64,000 nucleotides of DNA. Source: Pseudomonas sp. S06B 330. Lineage in GTDB: Bacteria; Pseudomonadota; Gammaproteobacteria; Pseudomonadales; Pseudomonadaceae. Position numbers and translations under genes: made by a program. Under the pieces are notes generated by a model, which saw only the letters and a program-made list of their open reading frames with translations, did not search any database and was not told the origin of the DNA. Where the stretch lies: NCBI RefSeq assembly GCF_002845275.2, contig NZ_CP088149.1, forward strand, positions 2,228,501-2,292,500. Reading direction: 5' to 3'. Positions 36,057 through 45,035 of this stretch are shown piece after piece. The stretch's first letter is position 1. Every line of letters starts with the position of its first letter.

Positions 36057-38122
36057 CGGTCGCGCTCCCAGGCTTGTTCGCGGGCTTGTGCCAGCAGCTC
36101 AAGGCGCCTTGCCGCATCGTCATCGTCCAGCAGTGCAGTGGCGGTCAGGCTGAAGCGTCGGCGCCAGTTGGGATGGCTGTCTATGGTGCCCGGCAGGTTG
36201 GGCTGTTCGTCGATCCCCAACAGGTCTTCCAGGGGTATCAGCACCAAGGGCGCACGGGTATGCCCGAGGAAACGGACGCAGGCGTCGATTACCTGTTCAC
36301 TGTCGGTCAGCATGCCGTAGTTGTGTTCAAGGCAGTGCTGCAAGCCTTGACGCTCCTGCTGGCGGCTGTCGTGCCAGTGTCGTTCGGTGTCCGTATCGAT
36401 CAGCGAGAGGCGCTGGTGGCAGTCGATATCACGGTGCTGCAACCACCCGGCCAAGGGCGGTAGGTCGTGGGTGCTGGTGGTGGCCAGGGCATTGTCCGGC
36501 CAATCGAGGATGGGTTTGAAATGTCCGGGCGGATCCTGTTCGAACTGCAATACACGCATGCCCAGCACGGCCCGGTGAGCGAGTGTTTCCCGCAGGCCGT
36601 CGGGCACGGTGCCCAGGTCTTCGCCGAGGACGATGGCGCGATGACGTACCGACTCCAGACACAGCAGGCGCAACAAATCGTCCAGCGGGTAGTTCAGGTA
36701 CGCGCCGTCACTGGCGTGTGCGCCCAGTGGAATCAGCCACAGGCGTTGCAGGCCCATGACGTGATCGATGCGCAAGCCTCCGGCATGGGCGAAATTGGCC
36801 CGCAGCATTTCGATGAAGGCGCGGTAGCCGTTGCGACGCAGGCCTTCGGGAGAAAAGGCGCAGATGCCCCAGTTCTGTCCTGCACGGTTCAGGATGTCGG
36901 GCGGCGCGCCGACGTTGAGGTCCGAGAGCAATTCATCCTGACGGCACCAGGCCTGACTGCCGGCACCGTCGGCGCCGACGGCCAGGTCAGCGATCAAGCC
37001 GATGGCCATGCCGTTGCTGCGGGCGGCGTCTTGAGCACGCTGCAAGCTGCGCTCGATCAACCATTGGCAGAAGGCATGAAACTGGACCTGCTGTGGATGT
37101 TGCGCGGTAAAGGCGGCCACCTGCGGGCTGTGCGGGTCGTGCCAGGCGTCAGGCCATTGTCGCCAGTCCTGGCCCAGGCCGCGCGCTTGCGCTTCGCCGA
37201 GCAAGGCTTCGAAGCGGCAGTGTTGCTCCAGTGGGTCGCCGGCCTGAGCGCAGTAGCTGTCGAAGTCGGCCCGCAAAGGGTGGTCGCCGTCGACGAAGTC
37301 TTCATACAGCACGTGCAGCAATTGGTAGCGTGCGGCCCCTGCCTCGGGCCAATCGATTAGCGCCTGCTGTTCGAGGTGCTGGAGTTTGTCCTCCAGGCCC
37401 AAGGTCTCGATCGCCACGCGCACCGCGCGCTCGCCGAGCAACAGGCCAGGGCTTGCGTACAAGCTGTTGAGCCATAAACGGCTGGACGGGGAGTACGGGC
37501 TGTAGCGCTGGGGATCATTAGCGAACATCGCGTGTAACGGGCTGATGGCCAGGGCATCGGCGCCACGCTCCGCGGCGCTGCGGGCCAGTTGCTCCAGGGC
37601 CAGGCAATCGCCGAAGCCGCCATCACCGTTGCGACGCAGGCTGTAGAGTTGGGCACTGATTCCCCAGCAGCGTGGCGTTGGCGTATCGAGGGCATCGTTG
37701 AGGCTGAAGCAGCGTGTCGGGGCCACGGCCAGGGTAAAGTGCTGGTCGCCGATTGCCACCTGGTGGTAGCCGATCGGCAAGCCGGCCGGGAGCGCAGCGT
37801 CGGCGTCCAGTTGCAGCTGCTGTAGGGGGCCCTCTTCGTGTTGTACCCGGCAGGGGCTCGCGGCGGGAAAGTAGGCGGACAGATCCAGCGCCTGCTGCTC
37901 ATCGACCGTGAACAGGGGCGGCAAGTGCCGAGCGTCATGGGCGGTCTTCAGTGCTTGCAGGCTGGCGGCAACCTGTTGGGCATCATCTGCCGGGTGGCCA
38001 AGAGCGGCCAATACGCGGCGCAGGTTCGCCTCACTGACGCGTTGCGCCCGGCCGTTGGCGTCCGTCCAGTCCACGGCGATGCCCGCCAGGTCGGCAAGTT
38101 GCTGTAGCAGAGGATCAGTCAT
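36053..38122 (-). CDS. malQ: 4-alpha-glucanotransferase MalQ (GH77)
   Basis: 689 residues from ATG 38122, which overlaps the treZ stop; upstream codons in frame lack family similarity. Amylomaltase disproportionates maltodextrins, supplying chains long enough for TreY. GH77 blocks: GLRIDHVMGLQRLWLIP (nucleophile Asp), IVLGEDLGTVPDGLRE (acid Glu) and ALATTSTHDLPPLAGW (third Asp). The N-terminal 130 residues form the beta-rich region usual in gammaproteobacterial MalQ. Confidence 0.94.
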   Translation of the reverse strand: MTDPLLQQLADLAGIAVDWTDANGRAQRVSEANLRRVLAALGHPADDAQQVAASLQALKTAHDARHLPPLFTVDEQQALDLSAYFPAASPCRVQHEEGPLQQLQLDADAALPAGLPIGYHQVAIGDQHFTLAVAPTRCFSLNDALDTPTPRCWGISAQLYSLRRNGDGGFGDCLALEQLARSAAERGADALAISPLHAMFANDPQRYSPYSPSSRLWLNSLYASPGLLLGERAVRVAIETLGLEDKLQHLEQQALIDWPEAGAARYQLLHVLYEDFVDGDHPLRADFDSYCAQAGDPLEQHCRFEALLGEAQARGLGQDWRQWPDAWHDPHSPQVAAFTAQHPQQVQFHAFCQWLIERSLQRAQDAARSNGMAIGLIADLAVGADGAGSQAWCRQDELLSDLNVGAPPDILNRAGQNWGICAFSPEGLRRNGYRAFIEMLRANFAHAGGLRIDHVMGLQRLWLIPLGAHASDGAYLNYPLDDLLRLLCLESVRHRAIVLGEDLGTVPDGLRETLAHRAVLGMRVLQFEQDPPGHFKPILDWPDNALATTSTHDLPPLAGWLQHRDIDCHQRLSLIDTDTERHWHDSRQQERQGLQHCLEHNYGMLTDSEQVIDACVRFLGHTRAPLVLIPLEDLLGIDEQPNLPGTIDSHPNWRRRFSLTATALLDDDDAARRLELLAQAREQAWERDR

Positions 38123-39903
38123 GGGCACGCTCCAGCGTAGGAGGGGGGTAGCAGGCTGACCACGGTGCACATAGGCGCCAACTGATCGCCGCTTGGCGTT
38201 TGGTCTGTGCTACAGAACAGTTGCGTCGAAGGCGGGGGGAGCGTGCACGGCACGGCAGTAGCACCAAGGTTCACATCGATGCGCAGTACGCGCCCGTCAC
38301 CCAGTTGCCAGCGGGCCGTCAGCGCCTTGTCTGCCAGGGTGCTGGCGCTCAGGGCGCGACAACCAGGCAGGTGCGCGCTGATGTGCTTGTGGCGCAATTG
38401 CAACAGCTGGCGGTAGAACGCCTGCCCGTGTTGCTGTCGATCATCGGCGGCGTGTGGACGTGAAGCACAGTAGGTGGCCAGCGCGTTAGGGTCAGGAATC
38501 GCGGCCCTTTGGTCGGGGTCGGCGAAGGCTTTGAATCCGGCAAACTCGGCACGTCGACCCTCACGCACGGCATCGGCCAGTTCATCGTGGTGGTCGGTAA
38601 AAAACAGAAAGGGCTGCTCGCTGCCCCATTCCTCGCCCATGAACAGCAGCGGGATCATCGGCGACAGCAGCAGCAGTGTGGTGGCCGCCCGCAGCGCCAG
38701 CGGTGGGCACAGCTGGGTAAGGCGTTCGCCCAGGGCACGGTTGCCAACCTGGTCATGGTTCTGCAGGAACAGCACGAAGGCGCTGGGCGGCAAGTGCGCA
38801 CTGGGGGTCCCCCGAAGGCGACCGTGCCGATCAGGTTCGCCCTGGAAGACAAACCCCTGACTCAGGCAACGGGCCAGTTTGTCGATTGCCCTTGGCTGGA
38901 AGTCGGCGTAGTAGCCTTCTTCTTCATCCGTGAGCAGCACATGCAGGGCGTTGTGGCCATCGTCATTCCATTGCCCGTCAAATTCACCCGCCAGCAGGTC
39001 GGCCTGGTTGTGCTCGTTTTCCAGCACCAGCCACACCTGACGCCCCGGGGCGACCGACTGGCGCACGCGCCGGCCGAGTTCAGTGAGGAAATCCGGATCA
39101 TCGATGGCATGCACGGCATCCAGGCGCAGGCCGTCGACACGATAGTCGTGTAGCCACATCAGGGCATTTTCAATAAAGAAGTCGCGCACCTGGTGGCGGC
39201 GAAAGTCGATGGCGGCACCCCAGGGGGTAGGCTGGTGCTGGCGGAAAAAACCGCTGGCATACTGGCCCAGGTAGTTGCCGTCCGGGCCGAAGTGGTTGTA
39301 GACCACATCCACCAGCACCATCAGGCCATGGCCATGGGCCTGATCGATCAGTTGGCGCAGTTGTTCCGGTGTGCCATAGCTGTGCTGTGGGGCAAAAGGC
39401 ATGACGCCGTCGTAGCCCCAGTTGCGTTCGCCGGGGCATTGCCCCAAGGGCATCAACTCGATGGCCGTCACTCCCAGTGCCGCCAGGCGTGGTAGCTGCG
39501 ATATCAGCGGGGCAAAGCCCCCCATCAGGCCCACGTGCAACTCGTAGATGACTGCTTCATGCCACGGGCGGCCTTGCCAGTGGCTGTGCTCCCAGTTAAA
39601 TGCCGCAGGGTCGACGATCTGGCTGGGGCCCTGCACACCTTCGGGCTGAAACCGTGAGGCCGGGTCGGCGACCTCAAGGTGGCCGTCGATGCAGTAGCGG
39701 TATCGGCTGCCGGCGACAGCGGCCAGCGTGGCGCTGAACCAGCCGCCACCATCCGGCGGCAATGCAAAGCGCTGCCCGGATTCAAACAGCACTTCGACAC
39801 GGTGGGCATCAGGTGCCCACAGCGCGAAGCGAACGGTGTTGCTATCGAGCATCACGGCCCCGTGGGTCGCGAGTTGATCTGACCTCAAGGGCATACCTGA
39901 CAC
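38119..39903 (-). CDS. treZ: Malto-oligosyltrehalose trehalohydrolase TreZ
   Basis: 594 residues; the start at 39903 or the next in-frame Met, nine bases on, are both possible. TreZ releases free trehalose from the TreY product. An N-terminal CBM48-like domain (FALWAPDAHRVEVLFESG) precedes a GH13 barrel with VDGLRLDAVHAIDDP (nucleophile Asp), VWLVLENEHNQADL (acid Glu) and VLFLQNHDQVGNRALGERL (third Asp). It starts 7 bases after glgA ends. Confidence 0.95.
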   Translation of the reverse strand: MSGMPLRSDQLATHGAVMLDSNTVRFALWAPDAHRVEVLFESGQRFALPPDGGGWFSATLAAVAGSRYRYCIDGHLEVADPASRFQPEGVQGPSQIVDPAAFNWEHSHWQGRPWHEAVIYELHVGLMGGFAPLISQLPRLAALGVTAIELMPLGQCPGERNWGYDGVMPFAPQHSYGTPEQLRQLIDQAHGHGLMVLVDVVYNHFGPDGNYLGQYASGFFRQHQPTPWGAAIDFRRHQVRDFFIENALMWLHDYRVDGLRLDAVHAIDDPDFLTELGRRVRQSVAPGRQVWLVLENEHNQADLLAGEFDGQWNDDGHNALHVLLTDEEEGYYADFQPRAIDKLARCLSQGFVFQGEPDRHGRLRGTPSAHLPPSAFVLFLQNHDQVGNRALGERLTQLCPPLALRAATTLLLLSPMIPLLFMGEEWGSEQPFLFFTDHHDELADAVREGRRAEFAGFKAFADPDQRAAIPDPNALATYCASRPHAADDRQQHGQAFYRQLLQLRHKHISAHLPGCRALSASTLADKALTARWQLGDGRVLRIDVNLGATAVPCTLPPPSTQLFCSTDQTPSGDQLAPMCTVVSLLPPSYAGACP

Positions 39904-39910
39904 CTCAACC

Positions 39911-41470
39911 TCAGCGGGCCATTACCTGGGAACGCTCGACCAGCTCCTCGTAAAGTCGTGCATAAGGTTCCACCGCCTGGCACCAGTTGAACGGTTGGGT
40001 CATGGCCAGGCAACGCATGGCGTTGAGCAGGTTTTTTTTGCCATAGACGTAGAACGCCCGGCTCAGGGCTTCGCGGTAGCTGTCGACGTTGGACTCGTCG
40101 AACAGGAACCCGGTAACGCCGTTGTCGATGGTGTCTGCCAGCCCGCCAGTGTTACGCGCCACCGGCAGCGAGCCGAAGCGCTGCGCATACATCTGACTCA
40201 GGCCGCAGGGCTCGTAGCGTGAAGGCATCAGCAAAAAATCGCTGCCGGCGAACATGCGCCTGGCATCGGTTTCATTGAAGCCGATGCGTACGCCGACCTG
40301 CCCTGGGTGGCGCAGCGCCAGTTCACGCATGGCGTGCTCTTCTTCCGGTTCACCACGGCCAATGATTGCGATCTGCCCGCCCTGGCTGACGATGTAGTCG
40401 GCGACGCCCAAAGTCAGGTCCAGGCCCTTCTGATAAACCAGGCGTGAAACCACGGCAAACAATGGCCCGCTGGAGGGCTCAAGTTGGAACAGTTCGCGGA
40501 CCTGGCGGCTATTGGCCGCTTTGCCTTCCCAGTCATTGAGGCTGAAGGGGTGGGCCAGGTGCGGGTCGCTGGCCGAGTCCCAGCTTTCGTCAATGCCGTT
40601 GGGGATGCCGCTGAGCAAGCCTTGTTGGGCTTTGCTGCCGAGAAAGCCATCCAGGCCGCAACCAAACGCCGGTGTGGTGATTTCCCGGGCGTAAGTAGCG
40701 CTGACCGTGGTGATATGACTGGAATAGGCCAGGCCCGCTTTGAGGAACGACAGCTTGCCGTAAAACTCCATGCCTTCTTGTTGCAGGGCATGCGCGGGAA
40801 TGGCCAACTCCGGGCAGCAGGCGCGACTGACGACGCCCTGATAGGCCAGGTTGTGAATGGTGAACAAGGTGGGCGTTTTCAGGCCACGCCAATGCATGTA
40901 AGCAGGGGCCAACCCTGCTGGCCAGTCGTGGGCATGGACCAGGTCAGGTTTCCAGTGAACCATGCCTTCACCCGCGGCGATCTCGGCGGCGGCCAGGCCC
41001 AGGCGGGCAAAACGAATGTGGTTGTCCGGCCAGTCGCGGCCGTTGTTGGCGCCATAGGGCGTGCCTTCGCGCTGGTACAGTTCTGGGCAGATCAGTACAT
41101 AAATGACCAGGCCGTCGGCCAGGTCCATGCGCCCAATCTTGCAAGGCGGCAGGGCGGCATGGCCGCCCAGTTCACCGACCAGGTGAATGGGGTTTTCGCT
41201 CTCCAGCACTTGCGGGTAACCAGGAATCAACACGCGTACGTCGTGCAGATGCCGCATCGCCCGCGGCAGGGCGGCGGAAACGTCACCCAGACCGCCGGTC
41301 TTGACCAGGTCAGCAATTTCCGACGTGACGAACAAGACTCTGCGCTTGTGTGGATTGTGCCGCGAATCGGTACCAGGTGCCTTGGCTGTCGTACTGAAGT
41401 CCGTGGCCAGCGGCACACGGTTGTCCGGGGTGAAATGCTCTACATGAGGTTCGACAGCGGCACTGATCAT
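39911..41470 (-). CDS. glgA: Glycogen synthase GlgA (GT5)
   Basis: 519 residues from ATG 41470 with GGAGAGAAG upstream; the frame runs on upstream without similarity. GT5 signatures: LFVTSEIADLVKTGGLGDVS (ADP-glucose-binding KTGGL), LVHAHDWPAGLAPAYMHWRG, and the C-terminal SRYEPCGLSQMYAQRFGSLP with VARNTGGLADT. It extends alpha-1,4-glucan from ADP-glucose. The N-terminus carries about 50 extra residues before the fold (HFTPDNRVPLATDFST), which is common in pseudomonads. First gene of the operon glgA-treZ-malQ-treY-DUF2934-glgX. Confidence 0.95.
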   Translation of the reverse strand: MISAAVEPHVEHFTPDNRVPLATDFSTTAKAPGTDSRHNPHKRRVLFVTSEIADLVKTGGLGDVSAALPRAMRHLHDVRVLIPGYPQVLESENPIHLVGELGGHAALPPCKIGRMDLADGLVIYVLICPELYQREGTPYGANNGRDWPDNHIRFARLGLAAAEIAAGEGMVHWKPDLVHAHDWPAGLAPAYMHWRGLKTPTLFTIHNLAYQGVVSRACCPELAIPAHALQQEGMEFYGKLSFLKAGLAYSSHITTVSATYAREITTPAFGCGLDGFLGSKAQQGLLSGIPNGIDESWDSASDPHLAHPFSLNDWEGKAANSRQVRELFQLEPSSGPLFAVVSRLVYQKGLDLTLGVADYIVSQGGQIAIIGRGEPEEEHAMRELALRHPGQVGVRIGFNETDARRMFAGSDFLLMPSRYEPCGLSQMYAQRFGSLPVARNTGGLADTIDNGVTGFLFDESNVDSYREALSRAFYVYGKKNLLNAMRCLAMTQPFNWCQAVEPYARLYEELVERSQVMAR

Positions 41471-41903
41471 ACTTCTCTCCGTCCCTATGTTGCGGGTGTG
41501 GCCACCCATTTTGTTTTGTGTCTTAACGGCATCTCTCTGTGGATGAAACTGCATAGCAATCCATGCGCCGAAATCCTGCGCGCAAGCGCTACGCACATCG
41601 GCGTTCCGACCGACGGCGTGGTAACTGATTGGGGTGAGTAGGCCGCGCCTGGGTAGCCAGAAGCGTGGGCCTCCTTACTTGCTGACCTACTGCGATTTCA
41701 GAAAGTTCGACTTTTTTTAGTCGTGTTTTCCAGACAATCTCGTGGCCGAATACTGAGTGTAGGAGAGATACGAAAGAAGTGTGACCCGTCGGTCACTTTA
41801 GTTGCGCGCTGCACAATAACGGTGCAGTCACCGTTCGATGAGGTCGAGGAGATCGCGCGTCAGCAGGGCTGCTGACGCGGGGGGTGAGAGGGTGAATCCC
41901 GGC
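41471..41903. other. Intergenic region with three consecutive hairpins
   Basis: 433 bases without a convincing gene, between the start of glgA and the 3' end of a small minus-strand gene. Three inverted repeats lie within 100 bases: GTGACC/GGTCAC (41781-41796, followed by TTT), CTGCAC/GTGCAG (41809-41827) and a perfect 10-bp stem CGCGTCAGCA/TGCTGACGCG (41856-41865 and 41870-41879). They may be terminators or part of a structured leader or small RNA. Confidence 0.5.
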
Positions 41904-42071
41904 TCAAGCGGGAGTAGCTGAAGTACCCGCCTGGGCTTGCTGCAATTGCAGGCTCAGCTTCGCCACCTGCTGCTGGAGCTGGTCGCGTTCTTCGCGCAAG
42001 CGGCGCAGTTCATCCCGGTGAACCGTCACGTAGAGGGTCTGGGGCGGCATTTTCGGTAGAAGGGTTGCCAT
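41904..42071 (-). CDS. Small coiled-coil protein of unknown function
   Basis: 55 residues from ATG 42071 with GAGGTG upstream. It reads MATLLPKMPPQTLYVTVHRD followed by a leucine/glutamine heptad helix (LRRLREERDQLQQQVAKLSL), then a flexible tail. The heptads predict a coiled-coil dimer. There is no signal peptide or membrane segment. It lies between glgA and gnd, transcribed with neither. The good ribosome site and codon usage support a real gene; its role is unknown. Confidence 0.65.
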   Translation of the reverse strand: MATLLPKMPPQTLYVTVHRDELRRLREERDQLQQQVAKLSLQLQQAQAGTSATPA

Positions 42072-42269
42072 TGCACACCTCGTGAAGGGCTGGTCGTCGT
42101 TACAAGCGTAGCTGCTCAATCGGGCGGGGATTCTGAATTCTTTTTTCTGTCATGGGAACTTTTTTGTTTCTCGCTGTCTTGCCGTTCGTCGATGAACCAA
42201 GGCTGCGCAGGCTGGACTAACCTTGAAGGCTTGAACGCTTAGTTTTCATTTCAAGGGGAGCATCGGCAC

Positions 42270-43253
42270 ATGCAACTGGGAATCGTCGGGCTGGGCCGCA
42301 TGGGCGGCAATATCGCAAGGCGCTTAATGCGCGACGGCCACCGTACGGTGGTCCATGACCGTGAGCGCCAGGCCGTGGAAACCCTGGTGGCTGAAGGCGC
42401 GCAAGGCGCCCATGACCTAGGAGCGCTGGTCGGCAAGCTGGAAAAGCCCCGGGCAGTCTGGGTGATGTTGCCGGCCGGCGAGCCCACCGAGCAGACCATC
42501 GCACACCTGGCCGACCTGCTCGACGCTGACGATGTGATCATCGACGGCGGCAACACCTTCTATAAAGATGATGTGCGCCGCGCCGCCGATCTGGGCAAGC
42601 GTCAGCTGCACTATATCGACGTGGGCACTTCCGGCGGCGTCTGGGGCCTGGAGCGCGGTTACTGCATGATGATCGGCGGCGAAAAAGCCGTGGTTGATCG
42701 TCTCGACCCCTTGTTCGCAAGTCTCGCCCCCGGCGTTGGTGTTATCCCGCGTACCCGAGGGCGTCAGGGTGCGCCCGAGCGTGCCGAACAAGGTTATATC
42801 CATGCCGGGCCGGCGGGTGCAGGGCATTATGTGAAGATGATTCACAACGGCATCGAGTACGGCCTGATGCAGGCGTATGCCGAAGGCTTCGACATCCTCA
42901 AGAGCAAGGGCAGTGATGCCTTGCCGGTGGAGCAGCGCTTCGATCTCAACCTGGCTGAAATCGCTGAAGTCTGGCGACGCGGCAGTGTGGTCACCTCCTG
43001 GTTGCTGGACCTGACCGCCGATGCCCTGGTGGCTGATCCGCAGCTCAAGGAGTACAGCGGTTCAGTGGCCGACAGTGGCGAAGGGCGTTGGACCATTGAC
43101 GCTGCGGTGGAACAGGCAGTGCCGGTGCCGGTGCTGTCCAGTGCATTGTTCGCGCGCTTTCGTTCACGCCAGCAGCAAGGCACTTACGCTGACCGGATGC
43201 TCTCGGCCATGCGCTTCGGTTTTGGTGGTCATGTAGAGAAGAAAGCCGAATGA
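42270..43253 (+). CDS. gnd: 6-phosphogluconate dehydrogenase, decarboxylating (short type)
   Basis: 327 residues, the short GndA-type subunit (the long enteric type is about 470). NAD(P) site [20 protein letters not shown]. Catalytic-region motifs: [34 protein letters not shown] and [20 protein letters not shown], with the catalytic Lys in the last. It oxidises 6-phosphogluconate to ribulose-5-phosphate. AGGGGAG lies upstream of the ATG. Its stop overlaps the zwf start (ATGA). Confidence 0.95.
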   Translation: MQLGIVGLGRMGGNIARRLMRDGHRTVVHDRERQAVETLVAEGAQGAHDLGALVGKLEKPRAVWVMLPAGEPTEQTIAHLADLLDADDVIIDGGNTFYKDDVRRAADLGKRQLHYIDVGTSGGVWGLERGYCMMIGGEKAVVDRLDPLFASLAPGVGVIPRTRGRQGAPERAEQGYIHAGPAGAGHYVKMIHNGIEYGLMQAYAEGFDILKSKGSDALPVEQRFDLNLAEIAEVWRRGSVVTSWLLDLTADALVADPQLKEYSGSVADSGEGRWTIDAAVEQAVPVPVLSSALFARFRSRQQQGTYADRMLSAMRFGFGGHVEKKAE

Positions 43254-44752
43254 GCGATACACAGATCGAAGCCGCACCACCCTGCACCCTGTTTCTGTTT
43301 GGCGCCAATGGCGATCTGGTCAAGCGCCTGTTGATGCCAGCCCTGTACAACCTCAGCCGCGATGGGCTGCTGGATAAAAACCTGCGCATCGTTGGCGTGG
43401 ACCATAACAGCGCCACCGACGCCGAGTTTGCTGATCGCCTGGAAGCGTTCATGCACGAGCGCGACAAGGGTAGGGAAGGCACCGAAAAATGCCTCGACGA
43501 AAAGCTCTGGAGTCGACTGGCCAAGCGCATCAGTTACCTGACCGGCGACTTTCTCGATGACGCCACCTACCAGGCTATTGCCCGGCGCATCGAAAAGAAC
43601 CCCAGCAGCAATGCGGTGTTCTACCTGGCCACCTCACCGCGTTTTTTCAGCGAAGTGGTACAGCGCCTGGGCGCTGCCGGATTACTGGATGAAAGCACCG
43701 GCTTTCGCCGCGTGGTAGTGGAAAAACCCTTTGGCTCGGACCTGGCCAGCGCCGAGGCGCTCAATGCCTGCCTGCTCAAAGTCATGAACGAAAAACAGAT
43801 CTATCGTATCGACCATTACCTGGGCAAGGAGACGGTGCAGAACATCCTGGTCAGCCGTTTTTCCAACGGCCTGTTCGAAGCCTTCTGGAACAACCATTAC
43901 ATCGATCATGTACAGATCACCGCCGCTGAAACGGTCGGCGTGGAGAGTCGCGGCGCGTTTTATGACCACACCGGTGCCTTGCGCGACATGGTGCCCAACC
44001 ACCTGTTCCAGCTCCTGGCGATGGTCGCCATGGAGCCGCCAGCGGCCTTCGGCGCCGATGCCGTGCGCAGTGAAAAGGCCAAGGTAATCGGTGCCATCCG
44101 ACCCTGGTCGAAGACCATGGCCCTGAAGAACTCCGTACGCGGGCAGTACACCGCTGGCAAGCTGGGCCGCAAGAAATTGCCCGGGTACCGGCAAGAGCCA
44201 CGGGTGGATCCGGCCAGCCAGACCGAGACCTATGTGGCCCTGAAGGTAATGATCGACAATTGGCGTTGGGTGGGCGTGCCGTTCTACCTGCGTACCGGCA
44301 AGCGCATGAGCGTACGTGACACCGAAATCGCCATCTGCTTCAAGCCGGCGCCCTATGCGCAGTTTCGTGACACCGAGGTCGAAAAGCTCAAACCCAACTA
44401 CCTGAAGATTCAGATCCAGCCTAACGAAGGGATGTGGTTCGACCTGCAAGCCAAACGTCCGGGGCCGGCGCTGGCCATGGAGAACGTCGAGCTGGGGTTC
44501 GCCTACAAAGACTTCTTCAAGATGCAGCCGTCCACCGGCTACGAGACCTTGATCTACGACTGCCTGACCGGTGACCAGACCCTGTTCCAGCGTGCCGACA
44601 ATATCGAGAACGGCTGGCGTGCAGTGCAACCGTTTCTCGATGCCTGGAAAGAGGCCGGGGAGGTACAGCCCTATGCCGCCGGTGAAGACGGCCCAGCCGC
44701 CGCCGACGAGTTGCTGGCGCGTGACCGGCGGGTGTGGCACAGCATTGGCTGA
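43250..44752 (+). CDS. zwf: Glucose-6-phosphate 1-dehydrogenase
   Basis: 500 residues. Coenzyme site [20 protein letters not shown] (Gly-Ala-Asn-Gly-Asp variant of the usual GASGDL), then [10 protein letters not shown], and the active-site signature [16 protein letters not shown] with the catalytic His-Tyr. It makes 6-phosphogluconolactone and NAD(P)H, feeding gnd directly. Pseudomonads carry several zwf copies; this one is tied to gnd and not to the hex/edd cluster, so it probably serves the oxidative pentose phosphate branch. Confidence 0.96.
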   Translation: MSDTQIEAAPPCTLFLFGANGDLVKRLLMPALYNLSRDGLLDKNLRIVGVDHNSATDAEFADRLEAFMHERDKGREGTEKCLDEKLWSRLAKRISYLTGDFLDDATYQAIARRIEKNPSSNAVFYLATSPRFFSEVVQRLGAAGLLDESTGFRRVVVEKPFGSDLASAEALNACLLKVMNEKQIYRIDHYLGKETVQNILVSRFSNGLFEAFWNNHYIDHVQITAAETVGVESRGAFYDHTGALRDMVPNHLFQLLAMVAMEPPAAFGADAVRSEKAKVIGAIRPWSKTMALKNSVRGQYTAGKLGRKKLPGYRQEPRVDPASQTETYVALKVMIDNWRWVGVPFYLRTGKRMSVRDTEIAICFKPAPYAQFRDTEVEKLKPNYLKIQIQPNEGMWFDLQAKRPGPALAMENVELGFAYKDFFKMQPSTGYETLIYDCLTGDQTLFQRADNIENGWRAVQPFLDAWKEAGEVQPYAAGEDGPAAADELLARDRRVWHSIG

Positions 44753-44771
44753 ACACACATGAGGAGGGCGG

Positions 44772-44828
44772 ATGCCTGGCTTGATCGAAGGCTACGCACT
44801 GATCGGTAACGGCCGCAGCACGCATTAA
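44772..44828 (+). pseudogene. 5' relic of a GH15 glucoamylase-type gene
   Basis: An ATG behind GAGGAGGG opens MPGLIEGYALIGNGRST and then hits H-stop. This matches the highly conserved start of bacterial glycoside hydrolase family 15 proteins (GYALIGNGRTALVGxDGSIDW pattern). The gene breaks off at codon 18, and nothing of the remaining ~580 codons is seen before the CHAT gene begins. It marks the left edge of the insertion or replacement that brought in the next gene. Its place after zwf suits a carbohydrate-related ancestor. Confidence 0.75.
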
Positions 44829-45035
44829 GATCAACCGGGGCTTGATAGATAGAAAGGCGTGAACTTTAGTGAAGGATAGGTGGAGTAGCTAATTGCCATG
44901 GCTCAGCCACTGTTTGCCCTGAAACACTTGGCGTTGTCGATGCGAAGTTTAAGCCTTACTTCACTGTGTTGGTTGACGTAGTACACAGGTTTCAGATCAG
45001 CACCCCATGATTTGCCTCGCGCAGAGGGAATGATT

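Noticed and set aside
45012..45035. TTG 45012 or ATG 45030 as the CHAT gene start
   Set aside because: GAGGGA at 45024-45029 abuts the ATG and lies inside the TTG-started frame, while it is ideally spaced from GTG 45036. Kept only as alternatives.
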